From an uncultured Bacteroidales bacterium (lineage in GTDB: Bacteria > Bacteroidota > Bacteroidia > Bacteroidales > UBA932): DNA of 58,279 nucleotides. The DNA is taken from positions 1-58,279 of the forward strand of contig CALVDR010000015.1 of the NCBI GenBank assembly GCA_944326365.1, given 5' to 3'. The notes beneath the pieces were generated by a model that was given only the letters and a program-made list of their open reading frames with translations, was not told where the DNA came from and did no database searches. This document shows positions 45,302 to 53,971 of this stretch, piece after piece. Both the position numbers and the translations under genes were made by a program. Positions within the stretch are counted from its first letter, which is position 1. Each line of letters starts with the position of its first letter.

Positions 45302-46105
45302 ATGAGGAAGACTTACAGATATATGGTAATGGCGGCGGCATCCCTGTGCCTTATGTCATGCAAGATATATGATGACAAGGAATATGTCCAGGAGCCGGGA
45401 TATATTGTGGCCCAGGATACATACCGGGCCTATGTCAATGAGCTGTTCATGGTGGCCGAACTTGCCGATTTCTTCAGCGGATACCAGGAGTTGCGTGAAG
45501 ACAGGGAGGCGGCCGAAGCTTTTGCAGAGTCCTACTTCGGGATCAGTCTGGACTGGGACAGCTGCCTGTTCTATGAGTATGCCGACATCCCGGGCCATGG
45601 CAGCATATCCCTGGAGGATGACGGCACCTTTTCTGTGGATATGTACAGACATTCGTACTATTTGGATGGAGGTGTCCGGAACGGGATTTATTCCGTGACT
45701 GATGACGGCAGGGCCTTCCGGATCACGTTGAGGTATGAGGACGGTGAAGGTTCCGTGCCGACGGATACGGATGTCCTGACTGCCGGGGCGACAGTAAGGT
45801 GCGAAGATGGATGGATCGTGATGGATGAATGCAGCATAGCCTGTCCTTTCCAGGCTTATTCGTGCAGTATATCTTCCGTTTCAGGCAAACCTGCCAGGAG
45901 GCGTTCCGTATCTGTTTCGGACACTGCATACCAGGCTTCGGAAGGCTGTCTGCATTATGTGTATTCCGAACCTGACGGTTTTACCGACGAGTTCGACGTG
46001 GAGTTCTCCGATGATAGTGTATCCATTGTCAGAGGCGGGACCACGGTGAGATGCCTTCCTTTTGACAGGATTTATGACAGATCGGTCGATTATATTATAA
46101 CGTGA
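45302..46105 (+). CDS. Lipoprotein of unknown function, partner of barrel copy 1
   Basis: A 267-residue lipoprotein from the ATG at 45302 (MRKTYRYMVMAAASLCLMSC, lipobox L-M-S-C). The mature part is acidic and shows no known catalytic motif. It has a helical N-terminal third (YRAYVNELFMVAELADFF) and beta-rich remaining parts (SISLEDDGTFSVDMYRHSYY and later). I do not recognise a family. The barrel-then-lipoprotein order is repeated in the next two genes. Confidence 0.75.
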   Translation: MRKTYRYMVMAAASLCLMSCKIYDDKEYVQEPGYIVAQDTYRAYVNELFMVAELADFFSGYQELREDREAAEAFAESYFGISLDWDSCLFYEYADIPGHGSISLEDDGTFSVDMYRHSYYLDGGVRNGIYSVTDDGRAFRITLRYEDGEGSVPTDTDVLTAGATVRCEDGWIVMDECSIACPFQAYSCSISSVSGKPARRRSVSVSDTAYQASEGCLHYVYSEPDGFTDEFDVEFSDDSVSIVRGGTTVRCLPFDRIYDRSVDYIIT

Positions 46106-46142
46106 ATTCGATGAAATGAATGAAATGAATTTCAGAGAATTA

Positions 46143-46206
46143 CCTCTATAGAGGACGAAGTCCGGCGTAAGTTCTCCCCTACGCAGGGGAGAATTTAAGA
46201 GGGGTG
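46143..46206. repeat. REP-like hairpins in the 46.1-46.3 kb gap
   Basis: CCTCTATAGAGG (46143-46154) is a perfect palindrome. TTCTCCCC (46172-46179) pairs with GGGGAGAA (46186-46193) and is followed by TTTAAGAGGGGTG. The last sequence resembles short extragenic palindromes scattered in some Bacteroidetes genomes. It may also act as a terminator for the lipoprotein gene ending at 46105. Confidence 0.45.
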
Positions 46207-46212
46207 ACACGA

Positions 46213-46242
46213 AAAAGGAAAGGGATTTCGAAGAAATCGTAA
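46213..46242 (+). repeat. 30-bp direct repeat, copy 1
   Basis: AAAAGGAAAGGGATTTCGAA followed by GAAATCGTAA. It differs at one base from the copy at 47914-47943. It contains the short palindrome GATTTC-GAA-GAAATC. The two copies bracket the second barrel/lipoprotein pair. Confidence 0.75.
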
Positions 46243-46297
46243 CGTCAGTTCGACGGAATCTCTGATATTGAACAGAATAATTCGTCGAACTGACGTT
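46241..46297. repeat. Perfect 15-bp inverted repeat with 27-nt spacer
   Basis: AACGTCAGTTCGACG (46241-46255) is exactly complementary to CGTCGAACTGACGTT (46283-46297). It sits 16 bp before the ATG of the barrel gene at 46313, so it lies in the leader of that gene or covers its promoter. Confidence 0.75.
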
Positions 46298-46312
46298 ATT
46301 ATAGGATAAGTT

Positions 46313-46993
46313 ATGTCAAGACGTTTTGTAGTATTTGCTGCTTTGTTCCTGCTCTTCTTTTCGGTGGCCGGATTCCTGCCGGGTGCGGAAAGCTGTGCCA
46401 GGACTCCGGACGGCAAGGACAAGGGTGCCGGAATCTATGATTATGAGATAAGAATCGGCTGGGGAGGTTATCCGCTGGCGGACGGCCTGTTCTTTTTCGA
46501 CAGTTTCCCGCTTTTCATGAAATATAATGACATGAATTATTATATCCCGTCTTCCATGGAGGACATATACAGGGATTACCGTGGTCCGGCGTACATGACC
46601 GGACTGATATCCGCGGAGTTCGACATCAATTTCAAACGATGGTTTGCGCTGACTGTAGGTCTCGGGTTCAACGGTATTTTCCAGAATGTCTATGATCCCA
46701 TGACCGGGCGCAGGGCAGGGCAGAACAGCGGTATCTCTGTCTCCATTGTCCCGGAGGCAAGATTCAACTGGCTGAACAGGGATATGGTACGCATGTATTC
46801 TGCAATAGGCCTCGGACTGACGCTCGGCAGCATGACGGAGAGGGATTTCGGATATACGGACCTTATGCTGTATCCTGTGGTGCAGGTGACCCCTGTGGGA
46901 ATATCCGTCGGGCGCAGGGTCTATGGTTTTGCCGAGGCAGGCATCGGTACGCAATTCCTTGGCGGAATGGCAGGTGTCGGCGTGCGTTTCTGA
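46313..46993 (+). CDS. Small outer-membrane beta-barrel protein, copy 2
   Basis: A 226-residue protein with a signal peptide (MSRRFVVFAALFLLFFSVAG) and a barrel-like body ending GGMAGVGVRF. The C-terminal third aligns with copy 1 (GRRVYGFAEAGIGTQF against GRRLFGFAEIGIGHYF), and both have a VGLGFNG or YLGLGLSY type strand. It lies 62 nt before a second lipoprotein gene. Function is unknown. Confidence 0.8.
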   Translation: MSRRFVVFAALFLLFFSVAGFLPGAESCARTPDGKDKGAGIYDYEIRIGWGGYPLADGLFFFDSFPLFMKYNDMNYYIPSSMEDIYRDYRGPAYMTGLISAEFDINFKRWFALTVGLGFNGIFQNVYDPMTGRRAGQNSGISVSIVPEARFNWLNRDMVRMYSAIGLGLTLGSMTERDFGYTDLMLYPVVQVTPVGISVGRRVYGFAEAGIGTQFLGGMAGVGVRF

Positions 46994-47055
46994 GTGAAAT
47001 TCCGCCTGCCGGCAGGAAGACAGTGTTTTATTTGTAATTCTTTGGGAGTGTTGTC

Positions 47056-47847
47056 ATGAACAGATTTTTACGTATTCCGGCATTGATGCTGCTGCTTGTT
47101 CCGGCCGTCTCGTGTATGGTCGATACCGGGAGCGGCAGCTACCGTGACAAGTACAGTATAATTCATTATTCGGAGGATATCGTCGAGGTGGAATATGTCA
47201 TGCGTCCGGCGTCGGCCGTAATTATCGCACGCGAGGCGGAGGCATATCTTTCCCTTGATGATTCTGAAAGGGAGGATTTTGACATAAATTCAGTCTTTCC
47301 TGGAGGTATCAGGCATATTGACCGCAATTCGATCAACCTTCCGGATTGTGCCAACGTCTATTCCTATGGACAGAGATTCGGCGAGACCGGTTCGGAGTGG
47401 ACAGTGTCGCTGACGTCCCAATATTTCGTGGACCCATACTATTTCCGAGGCCAGGAGGATTATCGCATAAGGTGCATAGGCAGCGATACGTGGATGATCG
47501 TGTCCAGGGTTTGTGACGGGATGTCCGTAGAGTATGACGACGAGCAGATTGTGGTGAAATATACAGGTGACGGGGACGGATATTCTGGCTACAGGGTCAC
47601 TGCTTCCGGCCGTACGACGGAGGATGGCGGCTATGAATCCGTGTGCGGCACTTCGGAGGACGGGCTTGAACTCCGCCATCACAAGGATATGGGCGTGTCG
47701 GACAATTACAGCGCCTTCTTCGGGTATGCCATGAGGCTGACAGAAGGCAGCTTCGGCGTTACAATCTACAGGGATGGCAACATGCTGGACTACTGCAGCA
47801 TAACATATACTCCGGACAATGTCCTTTATGATGTGAGCCTGGAGTGA
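47056..47847 (+). CDS. Lipoprotein of unknown function, partner of barrel copy 2
   Basis: A 263-residue lipoprotein (MNRFLRIPALMLLLVPAVSC, lipobox A-V-S-C). The mature part is acidic and beta-rich. It is not clearly alignable by eye with the lipoprotein at 45302, but the layout (signal, short helical region, long beta section, similar length) and the position after a barrel gene are the same. No known motif is seen. Confidence 0.75.
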   Translation: MNRFLRIPALMLLLVPAVSCMVDTGSGSYRDKYSIIHYSEDIVEVEYVMRPASAVIIAREAEAYLSLDDSEREDFDINSVFPGGIRHIDRNSINLPDCANVYSYGQRFGETGSEWTVSLTSQYFVDPYYFRGQEDYRIRCIGSDTWMIVSRVCDGMSVEYDDEQIVVKYTGDGDGYSGYRVTASGRTTEDGGYESVCGTSEDGLELRHHKDMGVSDNYSAFFGYAMRLTEGSFGVTIYRDGNMLDYCSITYTPDNVLYDVSLE

Positions 47848-47913
47848 CGGGCGGACTGACTTTTTGTCAGTATATTCCCGGGGGAACGGATTTTGACTTG
47901 AAGGGGCTCGAGC

Positions 47914-47943
47914 AAAAGGAAAGAGATTTCGAAGAAATCGTAA
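47914..47943 (+). repeat. 30-bp direct repeat, copy 2
   Basis: Matches 46213-46242 at 29 of 30 positions (G to A in the middle) and also contains GATTTC-GAA-GAAATC. It ends 13 bp before the htpG ATG, so it forms the htpG leader. Confidence 0.75.
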
Positions 47944-47956
47944 AATATATTCGATT

Positions 47957-49969
47957 ATGGCAAATACAAATAAAGGTACTATTGGAGTAACTACCGAGAA
48001 TATCTTCCCGGTAATCAAGAAATTTCTGTATTCCGACCACGAGATTTTCCTCAGGGAACTGGTGGCCAATGCGGTGGATGCTACCCAGAAGATGAAGGCG
48101 CTTGCCGCTTCAGGTGATTTCAAGGGAGAGCTTGGGGACTTGTCCATCAGAATAGAACTTGACGGCGATGCGAAGACATTGAAGATCATTGACCGCGGTA
48201 TCGGTATGACAGAGGAAGAGGTCGACAAATACATAAACCAGATAGCATTTTCAAGCGCAGGAGAGTTCCTGGAGAAATACAAGGACCAGATAAGCAGTAT
48301 CATAGGCCATTTCGGTCTTGGATTCTATTCCGCTTTCATGGTGGCTGACAAGGTGACTATCGATACTCTGTCGTGGAAAGAGGGTGCGAAGGCTGTCAGA
48401 TGGTCGTGTGACGGAAGCCCTGAATATGAGATTTCAGACAGTGACAAGACCGACAGGGGTTCCGTGATCACGCTTTATATAGCTGATGACGAGAAAGAGT
48501 TTGCGGAGAAAGGCCGTATCCAGACCCTTCTGGACAAATACTGCAAGTTCATGCCTGTGCCCGTGGTCTTCGGAAAGGAGCAGGAGTGGAAGGACGGCAA
48601 GTATGTCGATACGGACAAAGACAACGTGATAAACAAGGTGGAGCCGCTCTGGACGAGGAAGCCTTCCGATCTGAAGGAAAAGGATTACATGGATTTCTAC
48701 AAGGCACTTTACCCGATGCAGGAGGAGCCTCTGTTCTATATCCATCTGAACGTGGACTATCCGTTCCATCTGACAGGTATTCTGTATTTCCCGAAGATCA
48801 AGGACAGGATGGAGCTGACACGCAACAAGATACAGCTGTACTGCAACCAGATGTTCGTGACGGATTCCGTGGAGAATATCGTGCCTGACTTCCTGACTCT
48901 GCTGCATGGTGTCATAGATTCTCCGGACATACCTTTGAACGTGTCCAGAAGCTATCTGCAAAGCGATGCGAATGTGAAGAAGATATCCGGCTATATCACC
49001 AGGAAGGTGGCCGACCGTCTGGAAGAAATTTTCAAGAACGAGAGGGAAGCTCTGGAGAAGAAGTGGGACAACCTGAAGCTCTTCATTGAGTACGGTATGC
49101 TTTCGGACGAGAAATTCTGCGAGAGGGCCATGAAGTTCTGTCTGCTGAAGAATACTGACGGGAAATATTCCAGCATAGACGATTACAAGAAAGCCATAGA
49201 AGGGGAGCAGACAGACAAGGACAAGAAGACTGTGTTCCTGTATGCTACAGATGCGGTCGCCCAGTATGCTTATGTGGAGGCTGCCAGGAAGAAGGGGTAT
49301 GACGTGCTTCTGATGGACTGTCAGCTGGATGCGCATTTCGTGAATCTGCTGGAGACCAAGATCGAAAACAGCCGTTTCGCACGTGTGGACTCCGACAGTA
49401 TCGAGAATCTCATACCTAAAGAGGAGAGGATCCGTCCCGAGCTGAGCGAACAGGACAAGTCCGACCTGGATGTCATATTCAAGAGTGTCCTTCCGACTGA
49501 GAACAATTATTATGTGACTGCGGAGAATCTCGGCGAGAACGCTTCGCCTATATTGATCACCCAGTCCGAGTTCATGAGACGGTATCGTGACATGTCATCG
49601 CTGGGCGGCGGCATGAACTTCTACAGCGAGATGCCTGAGTCGTACAACATCGCTGTCAACATGCAGAATCCTCTGATCATGAAGATTATGGGGGCCAAGG
49701 CCGAGGCTTTCGCCGGAAAGGAGGTCGCCGACCCTGTCAAGGATCTGCCGCAGGATGCTACCGAAGACCAGAAGAAGGAGGCCCAGGCCCGGAAAGACGA
49801 GGCCGTCAATGCCAGAAATACCGAATTGAAGGATTTCGCCTCCGGCAATGAGATCCTGAAACAGGTGACTGATCTGGCCCTATTGGCCAATGGCATGCTG
49901 AAGGGCAAGGATCTGAGCGATTTCATCGCGCGCAGCGAGCAGGTGGTGGCTGACGCATATCTGAAATAG
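47957..49969 (+). CDS. htpG: Molecular chaperone HtpG (Hsp90)
   Basis: A 670-residue cytoplasmic Hsp90. The ATPase N-domain carries the conserved ELVANAVDATQK (catalytic/Mg-binding Glu and Asn), IIDRGIGMTEEEV, FSSAGEFL and IIGHFGLGFYSAFMVAD. The middle domain follows with YCNQMFVTDSVENIVPDFL and SRSYLQSD; the C-terminal dimerisation domain is complete and contains an Asp/Lys-rich stretch near 590-610. No HrcA/CIRCE-type element is seen upstream. A hairpin terminator follows. Confidence 0.97.
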   Translation: MANTNKGTIGVTTENIFPVIKKFLYSDHEIFLRELVANAVDATQKMKALAASGDFKGELGDLSIRIELDGDAKTLKIIDRGIGMTEEEVDKYINQIAFSSAGEFLEKYKDQISSIIGHFGLGFYSAFMVADKVTIDTLSWKEGAKAVRWSCDGSPEYEISDSDKTDRGSVITLYIADDEKEFAEKGRIQTLLDKYCKFMPVPVVFGKEQEWKDGKYVDTDKDNVINKVEPLWTRKPSDLKEKDYMDFYKALYPMQEEPLFYIHLNVDYPFHLTGILYFPKIKDRMELTRNKIQLYCNQMFVTDSVENIVPDFLTLLHGVIDSPDIPLNVSRSYLQSDANVKKISGYITRKVADRLEEIFKNEREALEKKWDNLKLFIEYGMLSDEKFCERAMKFCLLKNTDGKYSSIDDYKKAIEGEQTDKDKKTVFLYATDAVAQYAYVEAARKKGYDVLLMDCQLDAHFVNLLETKIENSRFARVDSDSIENLIPKEERIRPELSEQDKSDLDVIFKSVLPTENNYYVTAENLGENASPILITQSEFMRRYRDMSSLGGGMNFYSEMPESYNIAVNMQNPLIMKIMGAKAEAFAGKEVADPVKDLPQDATEDQKKEAQARKDEAVNARNTELKDFASGNEILKQVTDLALLANGMLKGKDLSDFIARSEQVVADAYLK

Positions 49970-49998
49970 TCCTGAGAGCAGGATTCATATTGAGAGTA

Positions 49999-50036
49999 TT
50001 GAGGGTGAACCAAAAGGGGCTTTTGGTCACCCTCAA
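49999..50036 (+). terminator. Hairpin terminator after htpG
   Basis: TTGAGGGTGAACCAAAAG (49999-50016) pairs with CTTTTGGTCACCCTCAA (50020-50036) with one bulged A and a GGG loop. The T-run afterwards is weak (ATGTCTTTCT). The stem shares GAGGGTGA with the terminator at 53074. Confidence 0.7.
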
Positions 50037-50199
50037 ATGTCTTTCTGCTCACTCTCGAATATCTGCAGGATATTCTCGTGAACCGTTCACGACCTATGAG
50101 GGGTATCTTGAACATCCGGCTCAGTCCCTTCGGAACTTTTGCCCCATTCACATACAGTTTTTTTTATTAAATTGCAGGATAATTCATATATGAAGTTAT

Positions 50200-51387
50200 A
50201 TGTCCGGATTTGTTGCTGATGTCAGAAAGATCTTTTTCTCGTTTCTGGCGGTTTTGATGATCTCTGTCCCTGTGATGGGGCAGCAGGCTATTTTCACTGT
50301 AGAAGGGCAGGTGTCTCCTCAGGTTAACGAAGATCGTTCGGTGACTTTCAGGATTCATGCTCCGAAAGCTGTCAAGGTGGAAGTGCGCGGCGATTTCCTT
50401 TCTTCCGGAAAGGGCGGATGGGGCAGCGCCGAATTGACCGAAGGCGAGTCAGGAGTGTGGAGCTGGACGTCCGCCCCGCTGGAATCGGAACTTTACAGCT
50501 ATGTTTTCATGGTGGACGGAATGCAGATGCTTGATCCGTCGAACGTCTTTCTGATGCGTGATGTAAGGTCTCTGATGAACATTTTCATCGTGCCAGGGGA
50601 AAAAGGCGACCTGTACAGCGTGAAAGATGTGCGTCATGGGACTGTGTCCAAGGTCTGGTATGATTCTCCGTCTCTGGGTATGTCCAGGCGAATGACTGTG
50701 TATACTCCGGCAGGGTATGAGGATTCCGGGAGCCGGAGATATCCTGTGCTTTATCTGTTGCATGGGATGGGAGGTGATGAAGATGCCTGGATGACTTTGG
50801 GGCGTGCCACACAGATACTGGACAACCTTATAGCTGTCGGGAAGGCGGAACCGATGATCGTGGTCATGCCGAACGGCAATGCGGCGCTTCCTTCTGCTCC
50901 AGGAGAGGGCCCGGACGGTCTTTATCAGCCTATAACGAGGCCTGAAAAGAGCATGGAGGGTTCTTACGAGACATCCTTTATGGAGATTGTTGACTACGTG
51001 GACGGACATTACCGTACAGTGCGCAAGGCAGAGGGACGTGCTGTGGCAGGGCTCTCAATGGGAGGATTCCATTCGTTTCATATTTCGAAGCAGTATCCGG
51101 GAACCTTCGGCTATGTCGGACTCTTTTCTGCGACAGTGCCTCGCAAAGGGGGAGGAGATGGAGTGTATTCGGATTTCGACAGGAAGATCGCACGCCAGTT
51201 TTCCGATGGAGTGGAACTTTATTATATAGCCATCGGAAAAGATGATTTCCTGTATGATGAGAATGTCTGGCTGCGCCAATATATGGACAGTCATGGCTAT
51301 CCGTATGAATATCATGAGTCTGAAGGCGGACATACATGGCGGAACTGGCGGGTCTATCTGTCGGATTTCCTTCAGAAACTTTTCTGA
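50200..51387 (+). CDS. Secreted CE1-like esterase with N-terminal CBM48-type domain
   Basis: A 395-residue exported hydrolase. A signal peptide (to about residue 27, VMGQQA) leads to an E-set/CBM48-like domain (about 35-130, VTFRIHAPKAVKVEVRGDF) and an esterase-D-like alpha/beta-hydrolase domain (from about 140). The nucleophile elbow is GLSMGG (Ser286). The oxyanion region is LLHGMGGDEDAW, and the catalytic His is probably that of SEGGHTWRNW. This layout is common in Bacteroidetes acetyl-xylan or feruloyl esterases, which remove acyl groups from plant polysaccharides. The exact substrate is not known. Confidence 0.9.
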   Translation: MSGFVADVRKIFFSFLAVLMISVPVMGQQAIFTVEGQVSPQVNEDRSVTFRIHAPKAVKVEVRGDFLSSGKGGWGSAELTEGESGVWSWTSAPLESELYSYVFMVDGMQMLDPSNVFLMRDVRSLMNIFIVPGEKGDLYSVKDVRHGTVSKVWYDSPSLGMSRRMTVYTPAGYEDSGSRRYPVLYLLHGMGGDEDAWMTLGRATQILDNLIAVGKAEPMIVVMPNGNAALPSAPGEGPDGLYQPITRPEKSMEGSYETSFMEIVDYVDGHYRTVRKAEGRAVAGLSMGGFHSFHISKQYPGTFGYVGLFSATVPRKGGGDGVYSDFDRKIARQFSDGVELYYIAIGKDDFLYDENVWLRQYMDSHGYPYEYHESEGGHTWRNWRVYLSDFLQKLF

Positions 51388-51460
51388 TGTCATGGAATTT
51401 TACTATATTTGGCCAGCGGCCACATATACTGTTCACGCCTCGGCAAAATAAATAAATTTC

Positions 51461-51488
51461 TTTTGCACTCGGCTTCTGCGTATATTTG
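51461..51488 (+). promoter_or_regulatory. Possible promoter of the acidic lipoprotein gene
   Basis: TATATTTG at 51481-51488 fits the -7 box. A TTTTG at 51461-51465 is only 15 nt away, shorter than the usual 19, so the -33 assignment is doubtful. The ATG follows at 51548. Confidence 0.4.
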
Positions 51489-51547
51489 TTTTAATATCCG
51501 TTGAAAAAATGTGTGCGTAGACATTTTATGTTAATCAGATATATTCT

Positions 51548-53053
51548 ATGAAAAAAATTCTTTTGATGCTGGCAGCGGCCATGTTTATCGCTGTCGCATG
51601 CGATTCCCTCGGCGGATTCGGAAATCAAACGGGGGAGGGTACGACTGAAAACCCTGATGATCCTGATGACCCGGACAATCCAGGTGGTAACATCGATGAC
51701 ACCACACCTCTGACTCCGGAGGAAAACAGGGAAAAACTGGAGCAGATAGGTCTTAAGGCTATAAGTATGGCCAGCCCTGACAAGCAGGTCGATCTCCTGC
51801 ATGTGATCGATGAGTTCTACAAGCTTGTGGATCAGTATCCGTTCGAATTCATTTATGAAATGGAGGATCCGTCATACAGGAAAATCTCTCCGGTGGATCC
51901 GATAAGCGCTCTGCTGAGTCCTGTAAGGGCTTTCTGTGAATCCGGCAGTCCGTACATGTTGTCCAAGGCTGTGATAGAAGACTCGTATTTTTATGAAGCT
52001 CCTCGTGCTTATGGTATATATGAGTTTGACGGAACCGGGAAGGAGTGGAAGCGTAAAGATTCTGATGACAGGCTGTCCTTTATTTTCCCTTACGACGGGC
52101 AGACAGTAGAGGCTGTCGTTTCGGCTTCAGGTCAGGAATACAGCTATGAGTTTGATGATGAGTATTCATATTCCGACGAGTACTATGATGGAAACGGTAA
52201 TTGGGTCAGTGAGGAAGAGCATTATATCGATCATATAACCATTACAGTCCCTGCCCATATCGAGGCTTCTGTCAAGTTGGGCGGCAGAGACCTTCTGGCT
52301 ATTGAAGTGGATGGCGAGTACAATGTGGGAAACGGTCCTGTAAAACAGACATTCTCTTTGACGGCAGGCAGTTATGATGTGGACATGAATCTGGAAATAA
52401 CTGACAGCCGTGTTTCCCAGGCATTTTCATTCGATATAGACGGTACGCGCCTGTTGTCTACCGAGGTTTCCGGCGAAGGTTCACATTTGTGCGATGTGGA
52501 TTATTATCAGGACAATGTGCAGAACATGTTCGAGGGAGCAGAGGCTCATGTAAGTGTCCTTGACCTGAATGTGGATGCCAGATGCACTGATATAAGTACT
52601 TTCGTGAATGATTATCTGGAGATGGACGAAGCTGCTTATGACTGGGATGATCCTGATGTACTTGAGTCTGAGGACAAACTCCCTCCTACATGGGCTACCG
52701 AGGACTATGTCAATGACCTGTGCGACATGATCAATTCGACTTTTACTGTAGAGGCTTCATATGGGTCCGCCGAGCCTTTCGCTGATTTTATAGCCAAGCC
52801 GATGTTCTCAAACGAGATATATTATTATGACCGTTATTATTATGAGTCTGAATGGGGTGACGGATATCAGACAGGTCAGTCCGGCGAATGCAGCGGCTAT
52901 GAAACCACTTATGTCATCAAGTTCAAGAATGACGGAGCAGAGTATGAAATCGTGAATTTCTTCAACGAGACAGACTATGCTTCCGTGGTGGATGCTGCCG
53001 AGGATCTGGCTGACAGATACGAATTTTACCTGAACTATATGTTCAACAATTAA
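51548..53053 (+). CDS. Large acidic lipoprotein of unknown function
   Basis: A 501-residue lipoprotein (MKKILLMLAAAMFIAVACDS, lipobox A-V-A-C). A flexible Asp/Pro linker (NPDDPDDPDNPGG) follows the lipid anchor, which suggests surface display. The body is strongly acidic and tyrosine-rich, with a beta-rich middle (EYSYEFDDEYSYSDEYY) and an amphipathic N-terminal helix. No catalytic or binding motif is recognised. It is a single-gene unit between its own promoter and a strong terminator. Confidence 0.75.
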   Translation: MKKILLMLAAAMFIAVACDSLGGFGNQTGEGTTENPDDPDDPDNPGGNIDDTTPLTPEENREKLEQIGLKAISMASPDKQVDLLHVIDEFYKLVDQYPFEFIYEMEDPSYRKISPVDPISALLSPVRAFCESGSPYMLSKAVIEDSYFYEAPRAYGIYEFDGTGKEWKRKDSDDRLSFIFPYDGQTVEAVVSASGQEYSYEFDDEYSYSDEYYDGNGNWVSEEEHYIDHITITVPAHIEASVKLGGRDLLAIEVDGEYNVGNGPVKQTFSLTAGSYDVDMNLEITDSRVSQAFSFDIDGTRLLSTEVSGEGSHLCDVDYYQDNVQNMFEGAEAHVSVLDLNVDARCTDISTFVNDYLEMDEAAYDWDDPDVLESEDKLPPTWATEDYVNDLCDMINSTFTVEASYGSAEPFADFIAKPMFSNEIYYYDRYYYESEWGDGYQTGQSGECSGYETTYVIKFKNDGAEYEIVNFFNETDYASVVDAAEDLADRYEFYLNYMFNN

Positions 53054-53073
53054 GTCATACTCAGACCGGAAGG

Positions 53074-53106
53074 ATGAGAGGGTGACCCAAAGGGTCACCC
53101 TCTCAT
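53074..53106. terminator. Bidirectional terminator between convergent genes
   Basis: ATGAGAGGGTGACCC (53074-53088) pairs perfectly with GGGTCACCCTCTCAT (53092-53106) around an AAA loop. The last base overlaps the stop codon of the minus-strand DUF4249 gene. The + strand continues ATTATTTGATTT. Confidence 0.85.
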
Positions 53107-53969
53107 TATTTGATTTCATCTCCGATTATTATTTCCTGAATATCGGCTCCATATCCGCACCATATGCCGCGCCCTCCGCCGCTTATGTTCGTTTTCAGAT
53201 TGTCCATACTCGGGAAAAGGATATTGGAGCCGTTTGTGACTTCATTTTCATAACTGCTCCAGAATTCGAAACCTTCCACGGGAAGCTGGGTGAATTTCAC
53301 ATAAACGGTATCATCAATCTTGAAATACGGTGTGTGCTGATACAGTCTGGTATGCCGGAATGCGCGGTTGACTGTCATGTATGCGTCAGTACTTATGACT
53401 TCATCGCTTAGATCCCCCATGAAAGCAGCGAAATAGCGTTTGTCGGTGTTTTTCACTTTAGTGAAAACCTTGTAGTAGTTTTTCTGCTCCGGATCGTCCT
53501 TGAAATGGATTCTGATGCTGTAGAGCGTATCGCATGACGGGCTTTGGGAGACTTCGTAGCTGTCAATCGGTACTGTCTCGGGGACGGTGGTGACCGCCTT
53601 CAGCAGACGGCCGGAGTATTTGACAGTAAGGGTGTATTCTTTTCCTGCTTCACCTCTGATCCCTGAGCCTGAATAGATATACGGAGGTGTGTAGTCGGTG
53701 TCTATCCGTCCTACGAGCATTTCAGAGCGTTCGCCGTCAGAGATGGAAACGGTGGCCCATCTGATAGGAATGTCGTTCATGTCCAGAGGCCCGCTTTCGC
53801 TGTTGTCGTTGTATGGAAGCATCTGGGTAAGTATGACTGTGGCCGGGGAACCTTCATCTATCCACCCTTCCACGATGATGCGCGGTATGAACACATCATC
53901 CTCCTGTTCTGAAGCACAGGAGGACAGGATCGTGGCTGTGAGCAGGCTCAGTATGATTTCTTTTTTCAT
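53106..53969 (-). CDS. DUF4249 lipoprotein
   Basis: A 287-residue lipoprotein from the ATG at 53969 (MKKEIILSLLTATILSSCAS, lipobox L-S-S-C). It matches the Bacteroidetes DUF4249 family by the early VEGWIDEGSPATVILTQ strand, the ATVSISDG segment, YTLTVKYSGRLLKAVTTVPE and the C-terminal FWSSYENEVTNGSNILF. Longer in-frame codons to 54320 run inside the receptor gene and are not used. DUF4249 proteins accompany TonB receptors and are thought to be SusD-like surface partners; here the receptor gene lies 2 nt upstream. Confidence 0.88.
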   Translation of the reverse strand: MKKEIILSLLTATILSSCASEQEDDVFIPRIIVEGWIDEGSPATVILTQMLPYNDNSESGPLDMNDIPIRWATVSISDGERSEMLVGRIDTDYTPPYIYSGSGIRGEAGKEYTLTVKYSGRLLKAVTTVPETVPIDSYEVSQSPSCDTLYSIRIHFKDDPEQKNYYKVFTKVKNTDKRYFAAFMGDLSDEVISTDAYMTVNRAFRHTRLYQHTPYFKIDDTVYVKFTQLPVEGFEFWSSYENEVTNGSNILFPSMDNLKTNISGGGRGIWCGYGADIQEIIIGDEIK

Positions 53970-53971
53970 TT

